Positions 44,061 to 53,939 of a stretch of 64,000 nt of DNA are shown piece by piece. This stretch comes from Gordionus sp. m RMFG-2023 (Eukaryota > Nematomorpha > Gordioida > Chordodea > Parachordodidae). The notes beneath the pieces are model-generated. The model had not been told where the DNA came from. It did no database searches and saw only the letters and a list, made by a program, of their open reading frames with translations. The stretch lies in contig NC_088776.1 of assembly GCF_954871325.1 (NCBI RefSeq), positions 4,657,985 to 4,721,984 of the forward strand, read 5' to 3'. Position 1 is the first letter of the stretch; the number at the start of each line of letters is the position of its first letter. A program made the position numbers and the translations under genes.

Positions 44061-44630
44061 TTAATTCCTGCGATAATAATCTCGATCCCTGTAGGAACCA
44101 CGATCGGAGTTGTAAGAATTATAGGGATTGAGTGTTTAGGTAGGGAGTGTTGGAGAAGGAGTTACTGTTGTAGTAGGCGGAGGGACAGGATTACATCGGC
44201 ATATAGGGCAACCACCAGCGTCTAAAACGTTTCCATAAATACAAAATATTTTGCAAGCAACAGGGCAAACTTCAGGTTGCTTGCAAGCTAGAAAAGACGC
44301 GATTAAAGATTAAAGCTAGAAAAGACGCGATTAAAGATTATAAATTAAAATAATATTGTGCAAGCCTGGCGATTTTGCTCATAAATGGCATAAAGGTTTC
44401 TGCCAAATCTTCATATTATTTTAGATAAAATCGTAAACAATGGACATAAAAATCAGGCTTTTTAACAACATTAGTTTCCAAGAAGGACAATTTATGAATA
44501 CATTAACAATATAATAATCTCTCTAAAAACATTACAAATCAAAAAATTATTTGCTCGAAATGCTTTGAATTGATAGTGAATATGAAAAAAAAATACAATT
44601 TAGCACAATGGATACGAATTTAGCAACAGA
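44061..44630 (-). pseudogene. Antistasin-type inhibitor copy B, damaged
   Basis: The second exon (about 44290 to 44061) encodes a complete antistasin core, C-x3-C-x3-C-x2-G-x3-D-x2-G-C-x2-C-x-C, with Lys at the inferred P1 position (ACKIFC). A Pro/Thr linker follows. An in-frame TAA then precedes the family's NPY...GSYRDR tail, which stays readable to the normal stop, so the product would be shortened after the domain. The first domain seen in copy C is missing; in its place is a 27-bp direct repeat (AGACGCGATTAAAGATTA units at about 44287-44340). The signal exon at about 44560-44625 is degenerate. A family B MITE relic (44350-44474) fills the intron. Probably non-functional. Confidence 0.75.
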
Positions 44631-44769
44631 TTTTTTGAAATCAGATCTCACACTAAGTGCCAAATGAAAAAAAAATCATTGTGAAATTATTTTACCTATC
44701 CAAGGATGAGACGAATATATTATTAATTTTATTATGTCTAATTATTTATATTTCAAATATGAGTAAAAA

Positions 44770-45492
44770 TTATTTATAGCGATCGTAATCTCGATCCCTG
44801 TAAGAACCATGATTGTAGTTGTAAGGATTATATGGATTGAGTGTAGGGAGAGTTGGAGGAGGCGTTACTGTTGTAGTTGGCGGAGGGGCAGGATTACATT
44901 GGAGGGCAACCACCAGCGTCTAAAACGTTACCATAAGTACAAAATATTAGGCAAACAGGAGGGCAAACGTCAGGTTGTTTGCAAGCGCAAGTCGGGCAAT
45001 TATTCGAATCTAGGATATTTCCATATGGGCAGTATATTAGGCAAACGGGACCACAGCCGGGTGGTGGTTTACAAGGGCAAAACTCGTATCCTATTCCGTA
45101 AAAAATGAAAAATTAAGAATTTATATGTTAATAAATAATATTGCAAAAAAAAACACCCCAAAGAGTCGAAGAGAGTATATTTCTTGGTACGGAGATGCTA
45201 AGTCAATGTTTTATAGAGCTGTAACCTGAAAAATACAGGTATCTGTAATCCCAAAACTAAGAACTGAATTCTAATTTGGGTTCATTACCAAATTAAATTC
45301 ATTTCATTTATTAAGGAAAAAAGGTATAATTTACTTTTTTTCAAATAAGAAATAAAGTAATTAAGCTGTCCCAGATAAATCAGCTTTAGACAAAATCATA
45401 TAAAATTGTTTACTCGAATAACTTTGGACTGATAGAATGGTGAATACGAAAAATACTATAAGAGCAATGGTATAATTGAATTTAATCTTCAT
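44770..45492 (-). pseudogene. Two-domain antistasin-type inhibitor copy C, frame disrupted
   Basis: Exon 1 (45492-45414) encodes a 26-residue signal peptide (MKIKFNYTIALIVFFVF...). Exon 2 (45090-44770), joined in phase 1, encodes two antistasin domains in tandem, CGPVCLIYCPYGNILD... and [16 protein letters not shown]..., then a Pro/Thr linker and the tail [20 protein letters not shown]. Compared with copy B, 5 bp are missing between the fifth and sixth cysteines of domain 2, so the frame shifts there and the last two cysteines and tail are lost unless this is an assembly error. Domain 1 is complete. Inferred P1 is Leu in both domains. The upstream TATA region matches copy D. Confidence 0.8.
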
Positions 45493-45550
45493 TATCGTAA
45501 AAGTTTTAAATAAAACAATATATCACAAAGTTATATTTTATAATAAAAAT

Positions 45551-45576
45551 GTGAAAAACTTCTCAATTTATATAAG
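45551..45576 (-). promoter_or_regulatory. Candidate promoter TATA region of copy C
   Basis: On the minus strand, TATATAAATTGAGAAGTTTT then TCAC lies about 75 bp upstream of the copy C start codon. The same block occurs about 105 bp upstream of copy D and, shortened, upstream of copy E. Conservation in otherwise drifting flanks supports a core promoter. Confidence 0.5.
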
Positions 45577-47781
45577 ATATTATTATCATCGTTTAATTTG
45601 ACTCGTCTTTAAGGAACATGTATTTTAAATGTTAAACGTGAAAACGGTGAATGGGAGTTTTACTGGAATTAGTATTTTTCATAAGGTGTGTTTGTTTAAA
45701 AATTATATAGGTTGCTTGCGAACTTATAATTAATAGTTAATTCAAGATAAACTAAAATAGAGTTAATTATTTTATGTTATAAGAAAGCGTATATACCTAT
45801 TTATTGAATTCGCTTATTATTTTTATAAATTTTTTATCAACGCATTGCAATATATATGTATTTCAATGGCTTTATTTTGTAATAACGCGGCTTTAAATAT
45901 CGCAACGCTTAAACATAACGCATTTACTACAAATGAGGTTTTATACATAAATAAGATGGTTCGATTGAAGTGACACCCTATTTTCACTTAATCCTAACTG
46001 TCAGTTTTTAAGTTGCGAAATTTTACAGATTGATAAAATATCATTATTCTTAACAATTCGGCAAAGTTTTATAAATTTTTTTACTAATGCGACTTCATAT
46101 AAAAATATAAAAAACCAAACGATTTTTTTAAATACCAAAAACGATAATAAAACATATGGTTTTGACTAAAGATGATTAAAGTTTCAATTAAAATTTTATG
46201 ACAAGAAGAACATTCTGGAGACAAACGATTATTTCAAGAATTATCCCAAATAGAAATTAACATCTTTCAGAACAATCAGCACTCATTCGTAAAATTTATA
46301 CAACGGGGATAATAAATTTTTTTGAGTTTCGCAAATTTGCACATGGTTTAATTATAATAATTATCGACAATTGTGTATTTTCCAAATAAAAAAAAAATTA
46401 AACGAATTAAATATATATTTTACAGTATGACTTTTACCCACCTTGTATATTATAAGAAAATTCTAATCATGGTATAGACATTAAAAAAATGTTTAATTTA
46501 TTAAAAATCAACAACACTTCTTATTGAATGAATATGATGGCAACATAATTTTTTAGGATAACAATAAATGAAAGGATCATAAGCGTATCCAGGATTTTGC
46601 CTGCATCGATAGAGAATGTCTATCATAAGCCATTAAAAAACAGATTCTAATTATACACTTGTGACCAGTGTTGCTAGATATTTGCAACAATGGCATCAGC
46701 ATAAGATCCCTACAAACCAAATATTGCTATGTTAAATTGGTTGCTGATATTTTGTTCTATGTCCAAATTTTTATTTTCTATACTTTATAAATAATAAAAA
46801 ACAACATAAATTTATTTAATTTTTTTACATAGAATGGGCCAATTTATTTCCTCGAAACAGTGAGTTGCTGTTTAAAGCATTTTTTAAATTGCAAGAAAAA
46901 AAGAAGAATGTTTTAAAGTGGGGATTCGAAATTGTTACCAAGAAGTATATTTTTCCATTTATGATCATTCATGAATATTATAATAATAATAAGGCCACTT
47001 CTAGACAGAACGTTTTTCTCAAAGGTTTTTTCTTTTGATAATGTTACCAGAAATTTTATCTAACAAATCAAATTTTAAATATTTATTCTTGATGTGAAAT
47101 AAGCTCAATAAACTTTTTTAGCTCACTTCATAATTTAAATTTTAAGAATAGAATCCTAATTCAAGCATCAGGCACACCAAATATAATAAAAATTGTACCT
47201 GTATTTAAGTTCATTTTTTAACAATGTAAATTGTTTCTTAATATTTTTTAGCATCTCCTTCCAAAAGTAAAAAAAAAGTAGAAAATTATTTGAACATTTC
47301 ACAACATGATATAACCCACGAGTTTCCAAGTTAAATGAAAATTTACTTATAATTTTTAATGATTAATAAATCTAAATAAGTTTGTGATGGCGCTGATAAA
47401 AAAAAAGGTCGTGATTTTAGCTTTAGCCAGCTACTTAGTGAAATGTGATCTTGTTTATTCTCTTTTAGATCCACTAAATCGTTTTTTTCTCTATTTTTAG
47501 GAAGATCATCTTATTCAAAAATAATTTATTAATCTTTTTATAAATATTGAAGTTGTTTCCTGAATATATTTTTAATAATCATATTATAGCTTTATGCTTT
47601 AAAGATTTTCTTAATCATATGGAAGATATTCGAAATCCCGGGATCATTAATAATTCATATAAGGAAGGATATTTTGATAAGCCTTTTTATTTGTTTTATT
47701 TTGAGCAAATACAGAATATATTATTAAATTTATTTATTATGTGTTATTATTATTTTAAATAAAAATTATTTATAGATTCCT

Positions 47782-48165
47782 TTAATTCCGGCGATAATAA
47801 GCTCGATCCCTGTAGGAACCACGATAGTTATAAGGATTGTAAGGATTGAGTGTTGGATAAGGCGTAACCGGAGGAATAGTTTTACATTGGCATATTGGGC
47901 AACCATTAGCGTCTAAAACATTACCATTCATACAAAATATTAAGCAAACAGGAGGGCAAGGAGTTACTGTTGTAGTAGGTGGAGCGGCTTCGTTTATAAA
48001 GAAAAAGGTATAAAGCTAATTTACTGTTTAATAAGCAATAATTTAATTAAACTTGTTCCAGATAAAGACAAAATCATAAAATTGTTTACAACGGCTTTGG
48101 ATTGATAGAATGGTGAATACGAAAAATAGTGCAAGAGCAAAGGTACAATTGGTTATAATTTTCAT
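47782..48165 (-). CDS. Secreted antistasin-type protease inhibitor D (intact)
   Basis: A small secreted protein of 93 residues. Exon 1 is 48165-48090 (signal peptide, [17 protein letters not shown]...) and exon 2 is 47987-47782, joined in phase 1 by a 102-bp intron with GT..AG ends. After [10 protein letters not shown] comes one antistasin core, C-x3-C-x3-C-x2-G-x3-D-x2-G-C-x2-C-x-C ([16 protein letters not shown], then NGCPICQC), followed by a Pro/Thr linker and a Tyr/Asn-rich basic tail ending [12 protein letters not shown]. In leech antistasins the reactive P1 residue directly follows the second core Cys; here that residue is Leu, which would suit chymotrypsin- or elastase-like targets. 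Only the C-terminal half of a classical antistasin domain is present. No defect seen. Confidence 0.85.
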
Positions 48166-48257
48166 TATTATCTTAGAGGTTTTAAATAAAACAATATATA
48201 TTTTTTTTTACAGGGTAAAATTAATTGTAAAGTTATATTTTTTTGAAAATAACGTGA

Positions 48258-48276
48258 AAAACTTCTCAATTTATAT
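48258..48276 (-). promoter_or_regulatory. Candidate promoter TATA region of copy D
   Basis: On the minus strand, TATAAATTGAGAAGTTTTTC lies about 105 bp before the start codon, as in copy C. In copy E the equivalent (near 59055) reads TTTAAATTGAGTTTTTC, with a shorter spacer and a poorer TATA. Confidence 0.5.
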
Positions 48277-48830
48277 GAAAATATTATCATCATTTAAATT
48301 GACTCGAATTTTAATTTTCATTTTGTCCTTTTTCATTTTTGATGGTCAAATTGAATAAGATTTTTTTATATTTTTTTTTGGTGATTTGAATAATAAAGTT
48401 TTTTTTATAGAGAGTCAACTTAAATTTACTGTTCCCTTTATTATTTATTATTTTTAGAAAGTTGATTTGAACTTATTTAAAGCTTTTTTTTAAGTAATAA
48501 AAGCCCTAGGAGTTAAAGTGATAAAAGATCAACAACCTTAAAAATAATCTATATAACCTAACCTATCAACGGTAAGCTAGGCTAGATTTTGGGCGCCATT
48601 TGAATGAGAAAAGTAAAAATAATTAAGACAACTCCAATATTGTGTTTCTCTAGGAAAATGTATTTTAAACATGAGAAGTTTGAATCAAGGTTTTTTTTAC
48701 TGGAATTAGCATTTTTCATAAGTTTATTTTTTTTAAAAAATTAGATAGGTTGTTTGCTATTTTATAATTAAATTTTTTTATATAAAAAAAATACATCATA
48801 AATTTTTTTTGCTAAAAACGAATTTAAACC

Positions 48831-49139
48831 TTTATAGTAAACACGTTAACTTCAAGCGTTCGGTTAAATCAGAGCGTTAGAACAGCTGATAATTTAAGAT
48901 TAATCTAAAATAGAGTTAAATATTTTATATAGTATTTAAGAAAGGGAATATACCTTTTTCCTGAATTCGCTTATAAATACCAACGCATCGCAACATAAGT
49001 TTTTCAATTTTATATCATGGCGATATCATCATAACGATTCATATTTTTATATTTATACCTATATATTGGCTTTATTTTGTAATAATGCCGCATTAAATAA
49101 CACAACGATTGAACACAACGCGTTTACTACTATAAGCTT
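48831..49139. mobile_element. MITE family M, copy 3
   Basis: The left end TTATAGTAAACACGTTAACTT and the right end AACACAACGCGTTTACTAC are inverted relatives bounding about 310 bp. It is the counterpart of the right-end fragment at about 45880-45940 in the neighbouring duplication unit, so that insertion predates at least one duplication. Confidence 0.65.
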
Positions 49140-49226
49140 TGCATATACAAGATGGTATTGAAGTGTTGTTAAAAAGCCGAGTTTATACGGCTCCGACCTA
49201 GAGGTCGGAGCCAAAAAATTGAATTT

Positions 49227-49402
49227 GGCTCAAGCCGGCTCAGGAGTTGGCTCAAGCCGGTTCAGGTGTTGGCTCAAGCCGGCTCAGGTGTTGGCTCAAG
49301 CCGGCTCAGGAGTTGGCTCAAGCCGGCTCAGGAGTTGGCTCAAGCCGGCTCAGGAGTTGGCTCAAGCCGGCTCAGGAGTTGGCTCAAGCCGGCTCAGGAG
49401 TT
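49227..49402. repeat. 22-bp minisatellite, eight units
   Basis: Unit GGCTCAAGCCGGCTCAGGAG plus TT, eight copies in 176 bp with few substitutions (GGTTCAGG and GGTGTT variants). Each unit holds inverted GGCTC/GAGCC-like motifs. The Gly/Ser-rich open frames across it are by-products of the repeat, not genes. Confidence 0.93.
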
Positions 49403-49554
49403 GGCTCGAGTCTAATTTTTAGCCAAAATTTATTAATTTAAATATTTTAAAAGAATATAATAAATATATTTTTTTTTAATTTCTTTTAATTATTATATTA
49501 TGAAAATAGATTTATATTATTTGATGTTTTTTTTAATAAAAAAAAATGCGCAAG

Positions 49555-50745
49555 GTCTATAATAGTGCGCACAAATTGAGCAGTAGCGTTTTGCCGTACT
49601 TTTTTAATAAAAAAAACATAACGCTTGCTGTGTTTAAATTGAAGCGGCGTTTTTAAATTATTTTTATTTTGTAAAAAATAAATGGAGTTAATAACTTTGG
49701 ATAATGAAAAGTTAATGGCGTTATATATATTATTACAACATAAAAATAAGAGGAATTTCAAAGGAAAAACTTCAGAAATATTCATTAAAAGAAATTTATT
49801 CTCTGAGTATGTTACACTGAAAGGTGATTTAACAACATCTCAGTTCTTTAATTATACGAGAATGAAAAGGTCTACCTTTTCAGTCATTCTAAATATGATT
49901 CATGATGATATCAATCCCAAAATAACTAATTTCAATAAACAAGTGGATGCAGAGGACAGACTATTTTTGACATTAAGGTAATGAAAATATTTTAAATATC
50001 CTATATTTATTCATAAAGATATTTAATATCTGGGATGTCCTTCTCCCAATTATCTTATTCAAGGATATCCAAATCCTGTGTTGCATACATTGTTAAATCA
50101 GTATGCAGGGCAATTTGGAATGCTAGCAAAGATATTTATATGCCAAAGCCTACAAGAAAAGATTGGGAAAGAGTACATTAAATTTATATATTCCAACAAT
50201 TTAATATATAATTATCTAGATTTCCCAGGAGTTCTTACTTCATTCAGGGTTCACCAATTGTTTTGGAGCCTTGGGTGGGAAACATATTTATATCAAATGT
50301 CCACCAAATAGTGGTTCTCAATTCTATTGTTATAAACACAGATTTACTGTAGTTTTGTTAGCCCTTACTGATATATATAGAAAATTACTGTATATTGATG
50401 TAGGGGCTTATGGAAAGCAAAGTGATGGAGGAGTATTTAAAAAAATCTCCTTGTATAGAGGTTAGAATATAATAATTTTTAACTGATATTAAATCATACA
50501 TATAATAATAATGTAGAAATTATAAACAATACTCTAGATCTCCCACCTGACAAAGCATTTCCAGGGCAAAATGAAAATATGCCATATGTAATGGTGGCTG
50601 ATGATGCTTTTCCACTGTCATCTTATTTGATGAAACCTTATCCAAAAAATGGTCTATCTCTAGAGGAAAGAGAATATAATATGAGACTATCCCATGCATG
50701 TGTCAGTGTGAACATAAATTTTTTATGGTATTTTTAATTTGAGAA
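49555..50745 (+). mobile_element. PIF/Harbinger transposon relic with transposase fragment
   Basis: The left terminus (GCGCACAAATTGAGCAG, GCGTTTTGCCGT) matches the MITEs at 7954 and 31138. Transposase pieces follow at 49682-49981, about 50065-50465 and 50521-50740. Recognisable blocks are GGKHIYIKCPP-SGSQFYCYKHRF, LLALTDIYRKLLYIDVG...SDGGVF and PYVMVADDAFPLSSYLMKPYP. These are the DDE_Tnp_4 (HARBI1-type) motifs. The family's first catalytic Asp (DGKH) reads Gly here (GGKH). The second (VADD) is kept, and the region with the catalytic Glu is lost after MRLSHACVSV. The right terminus and the Myb-like partner gene are absent. Inactive. Confidence 0.85.
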
Positions 50746-50755
50746 AGCATTTAAG

Positions 50756-51257
50756 AGGGGAAAGGCTAACATCTTAATCGTAATTTTGAATATAATTATA
50801 TCATTGAACTCAGAATTTAATTCTCTATCCAAAACCGCTTAGATGTATTTTTTTACGTTTCCGGTTCACAGAATATATTTTTGTCGCGAAAGACATTTTT
50901 AGGGGAAAGGCTAACATCTTAAACGTAATTTTGAATATAATTATATCATTGAACTCAGAATTTAATTCTCTATCCAATACCGTTTAGATGTATTTTTTTA
51001 CGTTTCCGGTTCACAAAATAAATTTTTTGTCACGAAAGACATTTATAGGGGAAAGGCTAACATCTTAAAAGTAATTTTGAATACATTGAACTCAGAATTT
51101 AATTCTCTATCCAAAACTGCTTAGATGTATTTTTTTACGTTTCCGGTTCACAAAATAAATTTTATATCGCGAAAGTATTTTATAGGGGAGAGGCTAACAT
51201 CTTAAAAGTAATTTTCTATATATTTATATCATTGAACTCAGAATTTAATTCTCTCTT
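50756..51257. repeat. Tandem array, about 145-bp units, 3.5 copies
   Basis: Units begin AGGGGAAAGGCTAACATCTTA at about 50756, 50901, 51047 and 51184, and include TCATTGAACTCAGAATTTAA and TTTTTTACGTTTCCGGTTCA. The array abuts the broken end of the Harbinger relic and may have replaced its 3' part. Confidence 0.9.
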
Positions 51258-51279
51258 CATATTCTCAATGACTGATACC

Positions 51280-51426
51280 CCCTAATCACAGAATCGGCGA
51301 TGAGAAGAGCAATTAAGAACAAGAGAGGGATATTCAGATGGAAGTCAACAAAAGAACCAAACCCTAATCACAGAATCGGCGATGAGAAAAGCAATTAAGA
51401 ACAAGAGAGGAATATTCAGATGGAAG
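51280..51426. repeat. 82-bp tandem duplication
   Basis: CCTAATCACAGAATCGGCGA and then GCAATTAAGAACAAGAGAGG occur twice, 82 bp apart, with a shared ATATTCAGATGGAAG end. It is not related to the preceding 145-bp array. Confidence 0.85.
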
Positions 51427-52099
51427 AAGATAAACTGAAGGGCAAACTATGAAAACTCATAATTCTTTTAAATCATATGCTCAATTTATTATATTAATTT
51501 ACTATATATTTATTTATATTATTAAATATTTTATTATTTATCCTTAAAAGATATACTAACAAATGTGATTATTTTTTAAATTGACATATTAATGAAATTT
51601 ACTATTATATTGATCGTTATTATACTAATTAAATTAGTGTATAATTAATTTTTATATACCTAAAAATTGAAATAAGATTGGTCTTTTGCATATATTATAA
51701 TGTAATGTTATTATAATATTTTTTCTCTAAAAAAAACAATAAATCAATTAAATATCTCATGTAAATTTTTTATTTTTCATCATCCAAAACAAACAAAGAA
51801 ATCAATTTTTTATAAAACAAAAATATATTATTATAATATATAATAATAATATTTAAAAAAAGAACGGAGATGGTGTGGCGCAGGGAAACAAAAATGAAAA
51901 AGGGACGTAAGTGTTGTTTAGGATAGCTCTTTGGCTAGAAGACTACCATTGAAACTGATATAATTAGCTTTGAGAATCGCTATGGATAGTCGTTGACGAA
52001 GAAAAAAACCCTCTCGAGGTTCTTCTGAGAGTTTGCTGATTTGTGATCCTAAGTTTTTGAATTAATCATTTTCTTTGTTATTTTTATTTTCAATATTAT

Positions 52100-53590
52100 T
52101 TTTTAGCCTTTCGTATTACCAAGCCTTTCGACTTATAGACCTTACCCTTTTTTTATGTTTTTTTTTAAAAATTATTATATCATTTTTTTAAAGATATTTC
52201 AAATAACTGGTTCCGATTATTTGGTTACTGCAACTCTCGGGGTGAAGGGGGGGGGAAGTTATATTATTTTTATTTTATAATATTATTTTTATGTTATTTT
52301 TATTTAAGATATTTTTAGGAGAATTTTGCCTATTGTGGTAATTCTTAATTCCGCATATTTAAGATACTTTTAGGAGAATTTTGCCTGCAAATTTAATTTT
52401 TTTTTTGTAAAATATAGGAATTATCAATTCCGAATATTCAAGATATTTTTTAGGAGAATTTTGTCTACAAATTTAATTTTTTATTTAAGATATTTTAAAA
52501 TAGTTTTTCCTATAAATTTATATTTAAGATATTTTAAAAAAGTTTTTTTATTGTAATCGATTAAAATATAGGAATTCTTAATTAAGCCGAGTATGGGGGA
52601 GGGAGGGGAGTAGGAGAATTTTAACTACAAATTTAACTTTTTATTTAGTGAAATTAAATCTTTTTATCTTAGATATAATAGGTTAGAACGAGCCAATTAT
52701 TTCTATTATCGGGTCAATAATTCATGAAATTTTATTAATCCAAATGATAGATCAATCAACACCTAAAAAGTCGAAAGGCTTTGGCGGGATCTAAAAACCA
52801 ACTATAAAAGACATGGGAATGAGGATAATAATCATGAATATCTTCTAGAATATAGATATTTTTAAGAAAGATCGTTAAATCGTTTTGATATTTTTATTCA
52901 TTTTATATATCACTGTATTAATTTCAATAATAAATTTCAATTTAATGAATAAAATTGGGAATTTAATACTATATTTTCGTGTATAAATTTTAATACTATG
53001 TTTAATTGAGTCATTTAATACTATATCCTTCACTATAAAGGTTAAAAAAATCACTTAAACTTCAAAGGTTGGGTATATTTTATCCCTAATACAAAATAAA
53101 AATTTGTAGACTTAAATAAAAAATTAAATTTGTAGGCAAAATTCTCCTGCCCCTTCCAACCTTCATATATAAACGATGCGGAATTAAGAATTCCTATTTT
53201 TTTTACCCCTAATACACAATTTTATAGTAATAACTTTTTCAAAATATCTTAAATAAAAATTTGTAGAAAAAACTATTTTAAAATATCTTAAATAAAAAAT
53301 AAATTTGTAGGCAAAATTCTCCTAAAATTATCTTACAACAAAAAAAATTTAATTTGTAGGCAAAATTCTCCTAAAAATATCTTAAATATACGGAATTAAG
53401 AATTCCTATATTTTACCACAAAAAATTAAATTTGTAGGCAAAATTCTCCTAAAAATATCTTAAATAAAAATAATATAAAAAAACAATATTATAAAAAAAA
53501 TAACATAAAAAAAAATAATAATATAAACCCGCCTCCCCGAGAGTATCAGTAACGACTATTTAATATCCATAGTCTTTAAGAAACAAGAGT
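52100..53590. mobile_element. Foldback-type element with long repeat-filled inverted arms
   Basis: The left arm (about 52190-52620) has CTGCAACTCTCGGGG and then several copies of AAGATATTTTTAGGAGAATT followed by TTGCCTACAAATTTAATTTT. The right arm (about 53100-53560) is the inverse, with repeated AAATTTGTAGGCAAAATTCT and AAGAATTCCTATATTTTACC, ending CCTCCCCGAGAGTATCAGTA. A further inverted match (AGCCTTTCGACTT at about 52120 and AAGTCGAAAGGCTTTGG at about 52769) lies within the left flank and centre. The middle is AT-rich and non-coding. Confidence 0.8.
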
Positions 53591-53939
53591 CTGCCATACC
53601 GATGCAATATGTGTCGTAGATCTTTTATAATTATGAGATCTTCCTTTTGGCTTGAGCCTAGTCATATGACTCAAAAACAAACTGAATTTAAGGCTAAGCC
53701 GGCTTGGCTCAGACGTTTATAAATAAATTTCGGCTCAAAAGTCGGCTTGAGCCAAGTGATGAGCCGACTCGAGCCAGCCGAATAATTTGGCTCAAAGAGC
53801 CGGCTTGAGTCAGTTTTGGACTCAAAAACTAGATGAGTTTAGGGTTTTGCCGTCTTGGCTCAGCCGTTTTAGCAACACTAACACTCATCTCAAATAAATA
53901 AATTCGCCTCGATAATCGGCTTGAGTGAGCCAACGGCTA

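Larger units (their letters stand above)
46370..48780. repeat. Segmental duplication unit around antistasin copy D
   Basis: This block is collinear with about 56770-59520, including the upstream AT-rich DNA, the inhibitor gene and its 5' flank. Shared long stretches include those around GATAACAATAAATGAA and CTTTTTTAGCTCACTTCATA. Differences are indels, for example about 140 bp missing here relative to 57090-57220. Further upstream DNA (45.6-46.2 kb) is related to 48.8-49.1 plus 53.94-54.17 kb, so the whole cluster grew by tandem duplication of gene plus flank. Confidence 0.85.
49162..53880. mobile_element. Large nest inside a family B-like hAT element
   Basis: The outer ends AGTGTTGTTAAAAAGCCGAG and CGGCTGAGCC-type sequence ending TTTTAGCAACACTA look like the two ends of one element, because both are followed inward by the same GGCTCAAGCCGGCTCA motif (array at 49227-49402; related copies at about 53650-53820). 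Between them lie a Harbinger relic, two tandem arrays and a long inverted-repeat element. The nest separates DNA that is continuous at 45.6-46.2 kb, showing that it entered the duplicated inhibitor region. The target duplication is unclear. Confidence 0.6.

Noticed and set aside
44040-45108. Plus-strand frames with RRSYCCSRRR and similar
   Set aside because: These are antisense of antistasin copies B and C; the minus strand has signal peptide, conserved cysteines and splice sites.
49219-49441. Gly/Ser/Trp-rich open frames of repeated GVGSSR and SWLKPAQ type
   Set aside because: They arise from the 22-bp minisatellite being free of stops in all frames; the repeat is non-coding and lies in a transposon nest.
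49682-49981. Host HARBI1-like gene
   Set aside because: It is followed by broken transposase pieces, a changed catalytic Asp, loss of the 3' part, and its own transposon terminus upstream.
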